DNA from: Nitrospirillum pindoramense
Lineage (GTDB): Bacteria; Pseudomonadota; Alphaproteobacteria; Azospirillales; Azospirillaceae
Direction of reading: 5' to 3'
NCBI RefSeq assembly: GCF_007827955.1
Contig: NZ_VITR01000012.1
Span: 164,819 to 228,818, forward strand
Length of the DNA: 64,000 nucleotides
Position numbers and translations under genes: made by a program. The notes under the pieces are model-generated. The model saw only the letters and a list, made by a program, of their open reading frames with translations, did not search any database and was not told the origin of the DNA. This document shows, piece by piece, positions 53,894 through 62,643 of the stretch; the first letter of the stretch is position 1, and every line of letters begins with the position of its first letter.

Positions 53894-55351
53894 ATGGCGG
53901 CGGAAAAGAAGGCGATGCTGGGCCACAAGGTGCGCCGCCTGCGCCGCGAGCTGCGGCTGACCCAGGCGCAGATGGCGGAAATGCTGGCCATCTCCCCCTC
54001 CTACCTCAACCTGATCGAGGGCAACCAGCGGCCGCTGACCGTGGCGCTGCTGCTGAAGATCGGGCAGACCTTCGACGTGGACCTGGCCACCTTCGCCGAG
54101 GATGACGAGGTGCGGCTGGTCGCCGGGCTGCGCGAGGTGTTTTCCGACCCGCTGTTCGACCACAACGACATCAAGAACCAGGACATGAAGGAACTGGCGG
54201 CCGTGGCCCCCACCCTGGGCCAGGCCGTCGTCACCCTCTATCGCGCCTATCTGGAGGCGCGCGAGGATGTGCAGGCGCTGGCGGAAAAGGTGGACGACCG
54301 CGACCGCCAGCAACCCCAGGCCGCCGGCCAGCATTTCGCCCAGGATGAGGTCGGGGAGTTTTTCCAGAACCAGAACAATCACTTCCCGGAGCTGGAGCTG
54401 GCGGCGGAGACGCTGTGGTTCGATGGCGACCTGGAGTCGGGGGACCTGTACGGGTCCCTCGCCCGCTTCGTGCAGAAGGCGCATGGCCTGACGGTGAAGC
54501 TGATGCCGGTGGAGGTGATGGGCGAGACGGTGCGCCGTTACGACCGCCATTCCCGGCGGGTGCTGATCTCGGAAATGCTGTCGCCGGCGGGCCGCACCTT
54601 CCAACTGGCGGTGCAGGTGGCCCTGATGCGCCACCGCGACCTGCTGAACGCCACGGTGGAAAAGGCCGGCATGGCGGCTGAGGAATCGCGGCAACTGGCG
54701 CGCATGGTCCTGGCCGGGTATTTCGCCGCCGCCGTGATGATGCCCTATGGCCGCTTCCTGGAGGCGGCGAAGGCCGCGCGCTATGACATCGAGGTGCTGA
54801 TGCACCGCTTCGTCGCCAGCTTCGAACAGGTCTGCCACCGGCTGACGACGTTGCAGCGGCCGGGTGCCAAGGGCGTGCCCTTCTTCCTGGTGCGGGTCGA
54901 TCCGGCGGGCAACATCTCCAAGCGGTTCAGCGCGGTGCCGGGCTTCCACATGGCGCGCTTTGGCGGCGGCTGTCCGCGCTGGACGGTGCACCAGGCCTTC
55001 CGCAACCCCGGGCAGATCCTGACCCAGCTGATGCGGATGCCGGACGGCACCAGCTATTTCGCCATCGCCCGCACCCTCAGCAAGGCGGGTGGCTGGAAAA
55101 GCGTCCCCCGGCAGTTCGCCCTCAGCCTGGGCTGCGAGGCGGCCCAGGCCCATCAGTTGATCTACGCCGACGGCATGGACCTGGCGGGCGCCGCCGATGC
55201 CGGGGGCCGGGCGACGCCGGTGGGCACCAACTGCCGCCTCTGCCCGCGCCTGGACTGCACCCAGCGGGCCTTCCCGCCCTTGAACCACCGCCTGGTGGTG
55301 GATGAGAACATTCGCGGCCTGTCCAGCTATATCGGTCCGCCCACCGGCTGA
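53894..55351 (+). CDS. ScfR/RamB-like transcriptional regulator (HTH-XRE + ImmA/IrrE-like)
   Basis: 485 aa. N-terminal XRE helix-turn-helix (about 8-65, LTQAQMAEMLAISPSYLNLIEGNQRP), a middle domain related to DUF955/ImmA (about 165-300) whose HExxH is degenerate (LMRHR), and a C-terminal region with the Cys cluster TNCRLCPRLDC. This layout is that of short-chain fatty acyl-CoA regulators and RamB, which control acetate and propionate metabolism. GGGGGAGG lies just before ATG 53894; the frame is open 29 codons further. It is divergent from isocitrate lyase and most likely controls it, possibly sensing acyl-CoA. That is family knowledge plus context. Confidence 0.87.
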   Translation: MAAEKKAMLGHKVRRLRRELRLTQAQMAEMLAISPSYLNLIEGNQRPLTVALLLKIGQTFDVDLATFAEDDEVRLVAGLREVFSDPLFDHNDIKNQDMKELAAVAPTLGQAVVTLYRAYLEAREDVQALAEKVDDRDRQQPQAAGQHFAQDEVGEFFQNQNNHFPELELAAETLWFDGDLESGDLYGSLARFVQKAHGLTVKLMPVEVMGETVRRYDRHSRRVLISEMLSPAGRTFQLAVQVALMRHRDLLNATVEKAGMAAEESRQLARMVLAGYFAAAVMMPYGRFLEAAKAARYDIEVLMHRFVASFEQVCHRLTTLQRPGAKGVPFFLVRVDPAGNISKRFSAVPGFHMARFGGGCPRWTVHQAFRNPGQILTQLMRMPDGTSYFAIARTLSKAGGWKSVPRQFALSLGCEAAQAHQLIYADGMDLAGAADAGGRATPVGTNCRLCPRLDCTQRAFPPLNHRLVVDENIRGLSSYIGPPTG

Positions 55352-55453
55352 CACCAGAGTGATGGCCCGCGCACCCCATCCCCTTGCGCTCTTGTGGTCC
55401 GGCGTTTGGGACGGGCAGGGTGCGGCCTGGTTGTGGGGACGGGGACTTCAGCG

Positions 55454-55984
55454 ATGCGCAGGTTGGTGATGGGAATGGCCCTGGGTGCCGTCGTGGGTGT
55501 GTCCCTGGCCGTGTTCGCCGACCCGGTGCCGGGGTTGAAGCCCATGGCCTTCCTGGCCGGCCATTGCTGGACGGGTGAATTTCCCGGCAGCCAGCGCACC
55601 GACACCCACTGCTTCGCCTGGCTGTACGAAGGCAAGGCCCTGCGGGATACCCACACCGTGCGTGCCCCTGGCCAGCCGGACCATGTGGGCGAAACCACCT
55701 ACTACTGGGAGCCGGCAGCCAAGCGGGTGGAATACCTGTACATCGAGAACCAGGGCGGCGTCAGTCATGGCACCGTGACGCCAGAGGCAGGCGCCCTGGT
55801 CTTTCCCGCCACCCAGTATGTGACGGACGGTGAGACCCTGACCTACCGCGTGCGCTGGACCCCCCAGAGGCCCCCCCAGGCCGGGGAGGGGGGCGAGCCC
55901 GACGCCTATGAGGCATGGAGCGAGGTCCAGACCAAGGATGGCTGGACCACCATGTTCAAGCTGGTGCTGAAGCGGCAGCCCTGA
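55454..55984 (+). CDS. Exported lipocalin-like protein of unknown function
   Basis: 176 aa, with a signal peptide cleaved near AVFADP. The mature part begins with FLAGHCWTGEF, followed by CFAWLYEGKALRDTHTV, TTYYWEPAAKRVEYLYI and TMFKLVLKRQP, a Trp- and Tyr-rich alternating beta pattern like small lipocalin-type DUF1579 proteins. Two cysteines could pair. ATG 55454 is chosen because the signal peptide begins there. No enzymatic motif; possibly a small-molecule carrier. Probably expressed alone, or with the amidohydrolase 148 bp downstream. Confidence 0.65.
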   Translation: MRRLVMGMALGAVVGVSLAVFADPVPGLKPMAFLAGHCWTGEFPGSQRTDTHCFAWLYEGKALRDTHTVRAPGQPDHVGETTYYWEPAAKRVEYLYIENQGGVSHGTVTPEAGALVFPATQYVTDGETLTYRVRWTPQRPPQAGEGGEPDAYEAWSEVQTKDGWTTMFKLVLKRQP

Positions 55985-56132
55985 TCACAGGGGCCGGCCT
56001 TCCCAGCCCTCACCTCCGTGGCATTGATCGTTGCCGGGCGGCGGCCGGGCGGATACCGTTCGCTCAACGGTTCCCGGGATGCATCCCGGCGGGCCCCACA
56101 AAAAGATGGACGATGGGCAGAAAGGGCGAAAG

Positions 56133-57482
56133 ATGAGGGGCTTGATGGGGAAGCGCCGGCGGCTGTGGCTGGCGGTGATGATGGCGTCCACCGCGCTGAC
56201 GCTGGCGGTATCCGGGGTGGCGGTTGCGGCGGAACCAGCCGTCCCCGACACCGTGGTCTATGCCGGCGCGCTGATCGACGGCGTGACCTTCGCCCCTCGC
56301 CGCCAGGTCACCATCCTGGTGCATGAGGGCAAGGTGGCGGCGGTGGAGGCCGGCTATGTCGCCCACCCCGGCGCCACGATCATCGACCTGAAGGATCAGA
56401 CGGTGCTGCCGGGCCTGATCGACTGCCATGTCCACATCGCGTCCAAACTGCCCAGCCAGGCCAACGCCGTGGAGGACATGGTGACCCACAGCGCGGTGGA
56501 CGCGGTGCTGGACGGCGCCGTCTTCGCCCGCGCCATGCTGCTGCAAGGCTTCACCAGCGCGCGCGACGTGGGCGGTGGGGACGATACGGTGTCGCTGCGC
56601 AACGCCATCGACGCCGGCAAGGTGCCCGGCCCGCGCCTGTGGGTGTCGCTGGAGCCCCTGGGCCCCACTGGGGGCCACGGCGATCCTTCCAACGGCTTTG
56701 ATTCCCGGCTGCACCATCCCGATTGGCAGAACGGCATCGTCGACACGCCGGACATGGCCCGCCTGCGGGTGCGCGAACACCACAAGCGCGGCGCCAACCT
56801 CATCAAGATCATGCCCTCCGGCGGCATCGCCAGCACCGGCGACGATCCCCGCGCCCAGCTCATGACCAATGAGGAGATCAAGGCCGCCATCGATACCGCC
56901 CATGCGCTGGGCATGAAGGTGGCGGCCCACACCTATCCCGCCCAGGCCATCATCAACACCGTGAACGCCGGCGTCGATTCCATCGAGCACGGCTCTTTCG
57001 CGGACGCCGACGCGGTGAAGGCCATGAAGGCCCACGGCACCTATCTGGTGCCGACGCTGACCGTGTACGACGTGTTCATGAAGGCGGCGCAGGAGCATCC
57101 CGAACTGCTGCCCCCGGGCACGGCGGAAAAGGAACTGGCCAACGATGCCATACCCAAGCGCAACCTGCCCCTGGCCTACAAGGCGGGGGTGAAGATCGCC
57201 TATGGCACCGACATCGGCGAGGGCGACCACGCCCGCGAATTCGCCCTGCTGGCCGAGGCCGGTGTGACACCGGCCGATGCCCTGTCGTTCGCCACCCGCA
57301 ACGCCGCCGACCTGATCGGCGCCGCCGACCGCATCGGCACGGTGCAGCCCGGCCGCTACGCCGACCTGATCGCCGTCGCCGGCGACCCGCTCAGCCATCT
57401 TGAATTGATGGAACAGGTGCGGTTTGTCATGAAGGGGGGCGTGGTCTACAAGGCCGATGGCCACCCGGTCGCACTGCCGTGA
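56133..57482 (+). CDS. Exported metal-dependent amidohydrolase
   Basis: 449 aa with a signal peptide (cleaved near VAVAAEP). The metal ligands of the amidohydrolase superfamily are visible: His99 and His101 in DCHVHIA, Lys in NLIKIMPSGGI, His in AAHTYP, His in SIEHGSF and Asp in YGTDIGEG. The layout matches the imidazolonepropionase/Xaa-Pro dipeptidase-like group acting on C-N bonds of dipeptides or cyclic amides. AAGGG seven bases before ATG 56133 supports the start. It would work in the periplasm. The exact substrate is unknown. Confidence 0.85.
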   Translation: MRGLMGKRRRLWLAVMMASTALTLAVSGVAVAAEPAVPDTVVYAGALIDGVTFAPRRQVTILVHEGKVAAVEAGYVAHPGATIIDLKDQTVLPGLIDCHVHIASKLPSQANAVEDMVTHSAVDAVLDGAVFARAMLLQGFTSARDVGGGDDTVSLRNAIDAGKVPGPRLWVSLEPLGPTGGHGDPSNGFDSRLHHPDWQNGIVDTPDMARLRVREHHKRGANLIKIMPSGGIASTGDDPRAQLMTNEEIKAAIDTAHALGMKVAAHTYPAQAIINTVNAGVDSIEHGSFADADAVKAMKAHGTYLVPTLTVYDVFMKAAQEHPELLPPGTAEKELANDAIPKRNLPLAYKAGVKIAYGTDIGEGDHAREFALLAEAGVTPADALSFATRNAADLIGAADRIGTVQPGRYADLIAVAGDPLSHLELMEQVRFVMKGGVVYKADGHPVALP

Positions 57483-57531
57483 CCGGGGACGGGGTCCAAC
57501 CGCGGGGGCCCGAAGGCGAGGGCCCAGGGGA

Positions 57532-58491
57532 ATGGGGAGGGCGGATGTGAGGGGAAACGAGGGCGATATCAGCCTGGTGGAGCGGTGGCGCACCCGCATC
57601 CCGTCTTGGCACACCTTCCTGGAACGCGCGCAGGTGGACCGGCGGCTGGCCGTTTATGACCTGCTGCCCATGATCTGGACGCCCCGGGCGCGCGATGTCG
57701 CCGCCGCCATCGTGGCGTTTTTCCAGCCCAAGTCGCCCTGGCCCCGGCCCACCAACCAGGCGCGGTCGTGGGCGCGGGATCTGGCCTGGCAGGGGCTGGT
57801 ACCCCTGCCCGCGCTGGACGGCGAGGTGGCGGCCGAGATCCGCGCCTATTTCCAGGGTGTGCCGTGCAACGACCCCTTCCGGCCCCATCTCGGCACCTTC
57901 CCCTGGGATCATCCCGCCAGCGATGAAACCAACATGGGCTACTACGCCGTGCAGGACATCCTGGCGGCCCCCCATGTGCTGTCGCTGCTGAACGACCCCA
58001 CCATCCTGGACGTGGCGGAGCTGTACCTGGGCTGCAAGCCGGTGCTGGACAATATCGGCTGCTGGTGGTCCTACGGCGATCGCCCCATGGCCAAGGGCAC
58101 CCAGCGCTATCACCGCGACTGGGACTCGCTGAAGGGCTTCAAGCTGTTCTTCTACCTGACGGACGTGGGGGAGGAGGACGGCCCCCATGTCTTCGTGCGC
58201 GGCAGCCACCGCGACCCCCGCCTGGCGGTGGGCAAGGCCCTGTCGGATGAGGCGGTGCACCGCGTCTTCGGCGCGGACAAGGTGGCGGCCATCACTGGGC
58301 CGGCCGGCACCCGCTTCCTGGCCGACACCTTCGGCGTTCACAAGGGCCAACTGCCCCGCACCGGCCGCCGCCTGATCCTGACGGCCCAGTACAACGTCCA
58401 CTCCTCCCCCCATACCCCGCGCCAGCCCTGGTTGGCGCGCGACAGCCATTTCGACCCGGATGTGAACCGACGGGTGATGAAGCGGCGGTGA
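57532..58491 (+). CDS. Phytanoyl-CoA dioxygenase family protein
   Basis: Fe(II)/2-oxoglutarate oxygenase, 319 aa. The metal triad is visible as His194 and Asp196 in YHRDWD, and His270 in FGVHKGQ. PhyH proteins hydroxylate fatty acyl-CoA or small natural products. ATG 57532 is used; GTG 57547 with GGGAGG six bases before it is nearly as good. The last codons encode HFDPDVNRRVMKRR, a sequence copied 1.18 kb downstream as a fossil. Its stop lies just before the DUF6624-type gene, suggesting one transcript. The substrate is unknown. Confidence 0.82.
   Translation: MGRADVRGNEGDISLVERWRTRIPSWHTFLERAQVDRRLAVYDLLPMIWTPRARDVAAAIVAFFQPKSPWPRPTNQARSWARDLAWQGLVPLPALDGEVAAEIRAYFQGVPCNDPFRPHLGTFPWDHPASDETNMGYYAVQDILAAPHVLSLLNDPTILDVAELYLGCKPVLDNIGCWWSYGDRPMAKGTQRYHRDWDSLKGFKLFFYLTDVGEEDGPHVFVRGSHRDPRLAVGKALSDEAVHRVFGADKVAAITGPAGTRFLADTFGVHKGQLPRTGRRLILTAQYNVHSSPHTPRQPWLARDSHFDPDVNRRVMKRR
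58442..58486 (+). repeat. Duplicated segment, copy 1 (3' end of the PhyH gene)
   Basis: 45 bp matching 59624-59668 at 37 of 45 positions. It marks the left edge of a tandem duplication that also includes the following DUF6624-type gene. Confidence 0.85.
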
Positions 58492-58565
58492 GGTGCGGCG
58501 ACATGCCGGGCGCCAGGCACGGCCCAGGGTGGTATAAGGGTGTGCCATGGCAACTGGGGGGCATC

Positions 58566-59603
58566 TTGGGCTTCACGCGGAATTGGGTGGTGGGGGCGCT
58601 GATCCTGCTGGCGGCCCCGCTGACGGGAACCCGCGCCGGGCAGTCGGCGCCCGTATGGCCACCGTCACCGGATACGGGGATGGTGATTGCCGGTCGCTGG
58701 ATGGACCAGGCGGAGCAGGCGCTGGATCACCCGCCCTGCGACCTGGCGGACCGCATTTGCGCCACCGGCGTCCACGGTTTCGCCCATGCGGCGGTGGATA
58801 TGGTGGCCGCTCTGTCCGATTGCGTCCAGACGGGAGGTTGCCAGGCCGACATGGCGGCGCTGGAGGCCAGGACCGACGCCCTGGAGAAGCGGGCGAAAGC
58901 CGTGGATGCACGGCTGGAGGTCATCAGCCCCGATTTCGCCACCCAGGACTTGGTGGACCGCTGGCACATGCTGCCCACGGCTGAAACGGCGGAGCGCCTG
59001 TGGCGGCGGGTGCGGGGCGATGTGGAGCGCGACGCCTGTCCGCCGACGCAACCCCTCTGCGTGGAGGGCGAGTTGCTGGCCCTATGGGCGGCGGACCAGA
59101 TATCCCGCAGCACGCCCAACTGTTTCGCGCTGGACGGCCAGGCGCGTCAGGCGTGCATGATCGATATGGTCCGGCGCGTGGGCCGGGTCGATGCTTTCGA
59201 CCAGGGCCGCCTGCGCCATATCATGGCCGCCATCGGCGGTTGGCCGGATGCCCTGACCTGGGGCTCCCGCGCCAGCCAGATGGCCTGGCTGATCGTGCAG
59301 CACGCCGATCCAACGCCGGCATTCCAGCGCCACTTGCTGCCGGTGATCAAGTCGGCGGTGGATGCCGGCCGTACGCCGCCAGCCCATTATGCCTATCTCT
59401 ATGACCGGGTGGCGGTGAAGAAGGCGGGCGGCCGTCAACTCTATGGCACCCAGGGGAGATGCGACGATAAAAGCCACACCTGGGGGCCGGATCCCGTGGC
59501 GGACCCGGCTCACCTGGACCAGCGCCGCGTCGCCATCGGCCTGACGCCGGAGGCTGACTATCAGGCGCAACTCAACCGCGTGTGCCGGGGTGAACTGCAT
59601 TGA
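58566..59603 (+). CDS. Exported DUF6624-type protein (copy 1)
   Basis: 345 aa. Signal peptide (FTRNWVVGALILLAAPLTG), a Cys-rich middle region (CDLADRICATG, CVQTGGC, CPPTQPLC, CFALDGQARQAC) and the C-terminal DUF6624 core: MAWLIVQHADPTPAFQ, YAYLYDRVAVKKAG, QLYGTQG, and LDQRRVAIGL. TTG 58566 after GGGGGG is chosen: it gives almost the same length as the paralogue downstream (346 aa) and the same distance from a shared TATAAG; ATG 58503 and GTG 58488 are alternatives. Function unknown. It is the tandem paralogue of the next gene, about 40% alike by eye. Confidence 0.7.
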   Translation: MGFTRNWVVGALILLAAPLTGTRAGQSAPVWPPSPDTGMVIAGRWMDQAEQALDHPPCDLADRICATGVHGFAHAAVDMVAALSDCVQTGGCQADMAALEARTDALEKRAKAVDARLEVISPDFATQDLVDRWHMLPTAETAERLWRRVRGDVERDACPPTQPLCVEGELLALWAADQISRSTPNCFALDGQARQACMIDMVRRVGRVDAFDQGRLRHIMAAIGGWPDALTWGSRASQMAWLIVQHADPTPAFQRHLLPVIKSAVDAGRTPPAHYAYLYDRVAVKKAGGRQLYGTQGRCDDKSHTWGPDPVADPAHLDQRRVAIGLTPEADYQAQLNRVCRGELH

Positions 59604-59623
59604 GACGCCTGGGGCGCCATTCC

Positions 59624-59668
59624 ACAGCCATGTCGGTCCGGACGTGAACCGGCGCGTCCTGAAGCGGC
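59624..59668 (+). pseudogene. Fossil of the PhyH 3' end between the DUF6624 paralogues
   Basis: Translates as HSHVGPDVNRRVLKRHQ, matching the PhyH C-terminus DSHFDPDVNRRVMKRR at 12 of 16 residues, but with no gene body before it. A further shared GGTATAAGG follows (58532 and 59702). Confidence 0.8.
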
Positions 59669-59739
59669 ATCAGGACGCGCCGGGTTACACAGGCTGCGAT
59701 GGTATAAGGCCAAGCGGAAGCCATTTTTGGGGTGTGGCG

Positions 59740-60780
59740 ATGCGGTGTAGATGGGGTGGTGTTGTCCTGGCCTTGGCGATGATGGCGGCGGCCGGTCCGG
59801 CCGGGGCCATTTTCATCCAACCGCCGACCACGGGGCCGCTGGCCGAGGCGGCGCCCCAGGCCGCGGCCTATATGGCGCGGGCCCAATCGACCCTGGACGA
59901 GCATGCGTGCGACGCTGCCGAACCCGTCTGCGCCCTGGGCATCGCCGCTTTTGCCAACACCGCCGTCTTCACGGTCGGCCACGCGGCCTGCGATGACCAA
60001 GCCTGTGAGGCGCAGCGGGCGACTCTGGAGGCCGACTACCGCGCCAAGGCGGACGCCATCCGTGCCCGGGTCGCCCGCGACGACACGTTCGTCAGCCAGG
60101 AGGTCGTGGGCATGGTCGAGGACCTGCGGGCCCGGGGCGACATGCCTAGCAAGGCGCAGGTGGATGCCCTGTTGAACCGGGCGCAGACCGCCCTGAACAT
60201 GGATGCCTGCCCCATCACCACGCCCGCCTGTGTGGAGGGGGAATTGGCGCTGATCTGGGACATGGACCAGATGGTCCGCGCTTTCCCCAACTGCAACGCC
60301 CTGGCCGGGGCTGAGGTGGATGCCTGCTGGCAGGCCCTGGGCCCGCGCATGCGCGCGGCCGACGCGTTCGACCGCCGGCGGCTGCGGCGGCTGATGGAGG
60401 CCATCGGCTGGCCGAGTGAGCGCGACTGGGGGCGCCGCGCGGCCACGGGGGCATGGCTGGTGGTTCAACATTCGGGCCGCGCCGATCCCGACCTTCAGTC
60501 CACGGTGCTTGTGGCGGTCAAGGCGGCGGTTGACGCGGGCAAAAGCCCGGCGGCCCAATACGCCTATCTTTTCGACCGCCAGGCCGTCAACACGGGGAAG
60601 GAGCAGGTGTACGGCACCCAAGGGGTCTGCGATCCCACCAGCAAGACCTGGGTCATGAGCAAGGTTGCCGATCCCGATGGCCTGGCGGAGCGGCGGGCCG
60701 CCATGGGTCTGGAGCCGATGGCGCTCTATCAGCAACATTCGGATCGCTTCTGCCGGGGCGGCAAAAGCCGCGAGGATTGA
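59740..60780 (+). CDS. Exported DUF6624-type protein (copy 2)
   Basis: 346 aa. Signal peptide (MRCRWGGVVLALAMMAAAGPAGA), Cys pairs (CDAAEPVC, CDDQACE, CPITTPAC, CNALAGAEVDAC) placed as in copy 1, and the DUF6624 core GAWLVVQHSGRADPD, YAYLFDRQAVNTGKEQVYGTQG, LAERRAAMGL. No catalytic motif is recognised. The reading frame opens 50 codons upstream through the PhyH fossil, but the signal peptide starts at ATG 59740. Probably periplasmic, with disulfides. Paralogue arising from tandem duplication. Confidence 0.72.
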   Translation: MRCRWGGVVLALAMMAAAGPAGAIFIQPPTTGPLAEAAPQAAAYMARAQSTLDEHACDAAEPVCALGIAAFANTAVFTVGHAACDDQACEAQRATLEADYRAKADAIRARVARDDTFVSQEVVGMVEDLRARGDMPSKAQVDALLNRAQTALNMDACPITTPACVEGELALIWDMDQMVRAFPNCNALAGAEVDACWQALGPRMRAADAFDRRRLRRLMEAIGWPSERDWGRRAATGAWLVVQHSGRADPDLQSTVLVAVKAAVDAGKSPAAQYAYLFDRQAVNTGKEQVYGTQGVCDPTSKTWVMSKVADPDGLAERRAAMGLEPMALYQQHSDRFCRGGKSRED

Positions 60781-60790
60781 CGCCGCGAAA

Positions 60791-60829
60791 AGGAAAGCCC
60801 CGCCGGGGCGGACCCGGCGGGGCTTTCCT
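60791..60829. terminator. Bidirectional terminator, 16-bp perfect stem
   Basis: AGGAAAGCCCCGCCGG and its perfect complement flank a 7-base loop between convergent genes. Short T and A runs at the stem base serve both directions. Confidence 0.85.
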
Positions 60830-60846
60830 ACATCAAACCGAACGCC

Positions 60847-61326
<480 letters not shown>

Positions 61327-61634
61327 CGTCGTGACGTCTCAAGGGCTGATAGAAGGAATGATTGGGCAAGGCAGATACCGCAAACCGCCGCCGGGCGCCA
61401 GTGCGCAGGCGCCGGGGCTTACCCGCGATGATGCGACCGAGCGCCGAAACCCTGCGCGCAACGGTGACGCTCCAGCTCTGCGCCGTGGGGGACTTGCGCG
61501 GGGCGGCCCCCGCGCTCATGTCCTAACCATAGCAGGATGCGTGCCCAGGGCGGATGCCGGGGCCGACCATCGCCCTTGATCAGGCCGACCCCATCCTTGC
61601 CCGTGGCGCCATCCCTTCAGGGAGTGCACGAACC
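61327..61634. other. Divergent intergenic region without gene
   Basis: 308 bp between the YchJ-like gene and the Tyr/Gly-rich lipoprotein gene. No clear promoter motif was recognised. Confidence 0.4.
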
Positions 61635-62015
61635 ATGTCCTTGCCTGGCAACATCGCTTCCACGGCGGGCGCGGCTACCGCGACCCAGCCGAAACATGCC
61701 TGGTCCGTACCAGCCAAAGGCGTTCTCAGGGGCCTTGTGGCCGGCGCCGCGCTGCTCGGCCTGTCCGGCTGCGTGGCCGACGGCTACTACAGCGCGCCTG
61801 TCTATTCAGGCTCCTACGCTTATTCCAGCTACCCCTACTACGATTATTATGGGGGCTATCCCTATTACGTCGGCGTCGGCGGCTATTACCCCTATTACGG
61901 CTGGGGCCATGGCTATTGGCATGGCGGGGGCTATTGGCGCGGCCATTATTGGGGGGGTGGCCATTGGGGTGGCGGTCATTACTGGGGTGGCCATGGGGGG
62001 TGGGTCCACCATTAG
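61635..62015 (+). CDS. Gly/Tyr/Trp/His-rich lipoprotein
   Basis: 126 aa. The lipobox LGLSGC (Cys near residue 46) follows a long n-region; the mature part is almost wholly Gly, Tyr, His, Trp and Ser (YYSAPVYSGSYAYSSYPYYDYYGG and GHYWGGGHWGGGHYWGG in parts). Such low-complexity tails may bind metals or stick to surfaces. GGAG ten bases before ATG 61635 supports the start. A second, much smaller lipoprotein with the same LSGCV and aromatic/His tail follows. No known family. Confidence 0.7.
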   Translation: MSLPGNIASTAGAATATQPKHAWSVPAKGVLRGLVAGAALLGLSGCVADGYYSAPVYSGSYAYSSYPYYDYYGGYPYYVGVGGYYPYYGWGHGYWHGGGYWRGHYWGGGHWGGGHYWGGHGGWVHH

Positions 62016-62255
62016 GGCCATCCGGCCGCGCGGGGTTGCCAAGGCGCCCGGTCCAGCGATGGGCCGGGCGTTTTCCGTCCGGGCCCCGTCGCGCCTTCCT
62101 CCCCATCCGCTGCGTCAGCCTGCCGCGCCCACAGGCCCGATCATGCCCCGCCGCCGCCGTCTTGTCGTCGCAATTGGCCGCCACAGTCATCCCATGCCGC
62201 AAACCTGTTCCAGGATCCTGTTCCAGGCCGCGGCCCGATAGTCCGGAGAACAATC

Positions 62256-62381
62256 ATGTCTGATCGAACCCGTTCCATCGTGACCCGGCTGGTGCTGGCT
62301 GGGATGGTGCTGGCCGGGCTGTCCGGCTGCGTGATCGAAGAGCGCCCCTATTACCACCATCACTACTGGTACCATTACTAA
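62256..62381 (+). CDS. 41-residue lipoprotein with His/Tyr-rich tail
   Basis: A very small gene. ATG 62256 has GGAG seven bases upstream. The product has charged residues, a hydrophobic run (LVLAGMVLAGLSG), the lipobox GLSGC at Cys25, and a 17-residue mature part VIEERPYYHHHYWYHY. It resembles the preceding lipoprotein in lipobox and composition, and is followed by a strong terminator. A lipid-anchored metal-binding tail is possible. Confidence 0.7.
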   Translation: MSDRTRSIVTRLVLAGMVLAGLSGCVIEERPYYHHHYWYHY

Positions 62382-62451
62382 GACCCTGTCTGTCGGGTCC
62401 CGGGTAATACCCTCAGCCCTGGGCCCTGGGCTCTGGGGCAGGTCACCAAGG

Positions 62452-62490
62452 CCGGAGGTGCGGGGAAACCGCGCCTCCGGTTTTGTTTTT
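62452..62490 (+). terminator. Rho-independent terminator after the small lipoprotein
   Basis: A 12-bp stem (one G-T pair) with a 5-base loop is followed by TTTTGTTTTT. Confidence 0.88.
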
Positions 62491-62643
62491 GTCGGCGACG
62501 ACATGTCCATCGCCGCACGCGGGGCTGATCCGCACAAAGGCCGGATTGGTTGGCGGGCCAGCTGTCGCCATCATTAGCACCCGCCCGGCCGCGATTTCCG
62601 GGGGGCGTGTTTGGGGGCGGTGAATGCGCCTCAGGGGGTTTAC

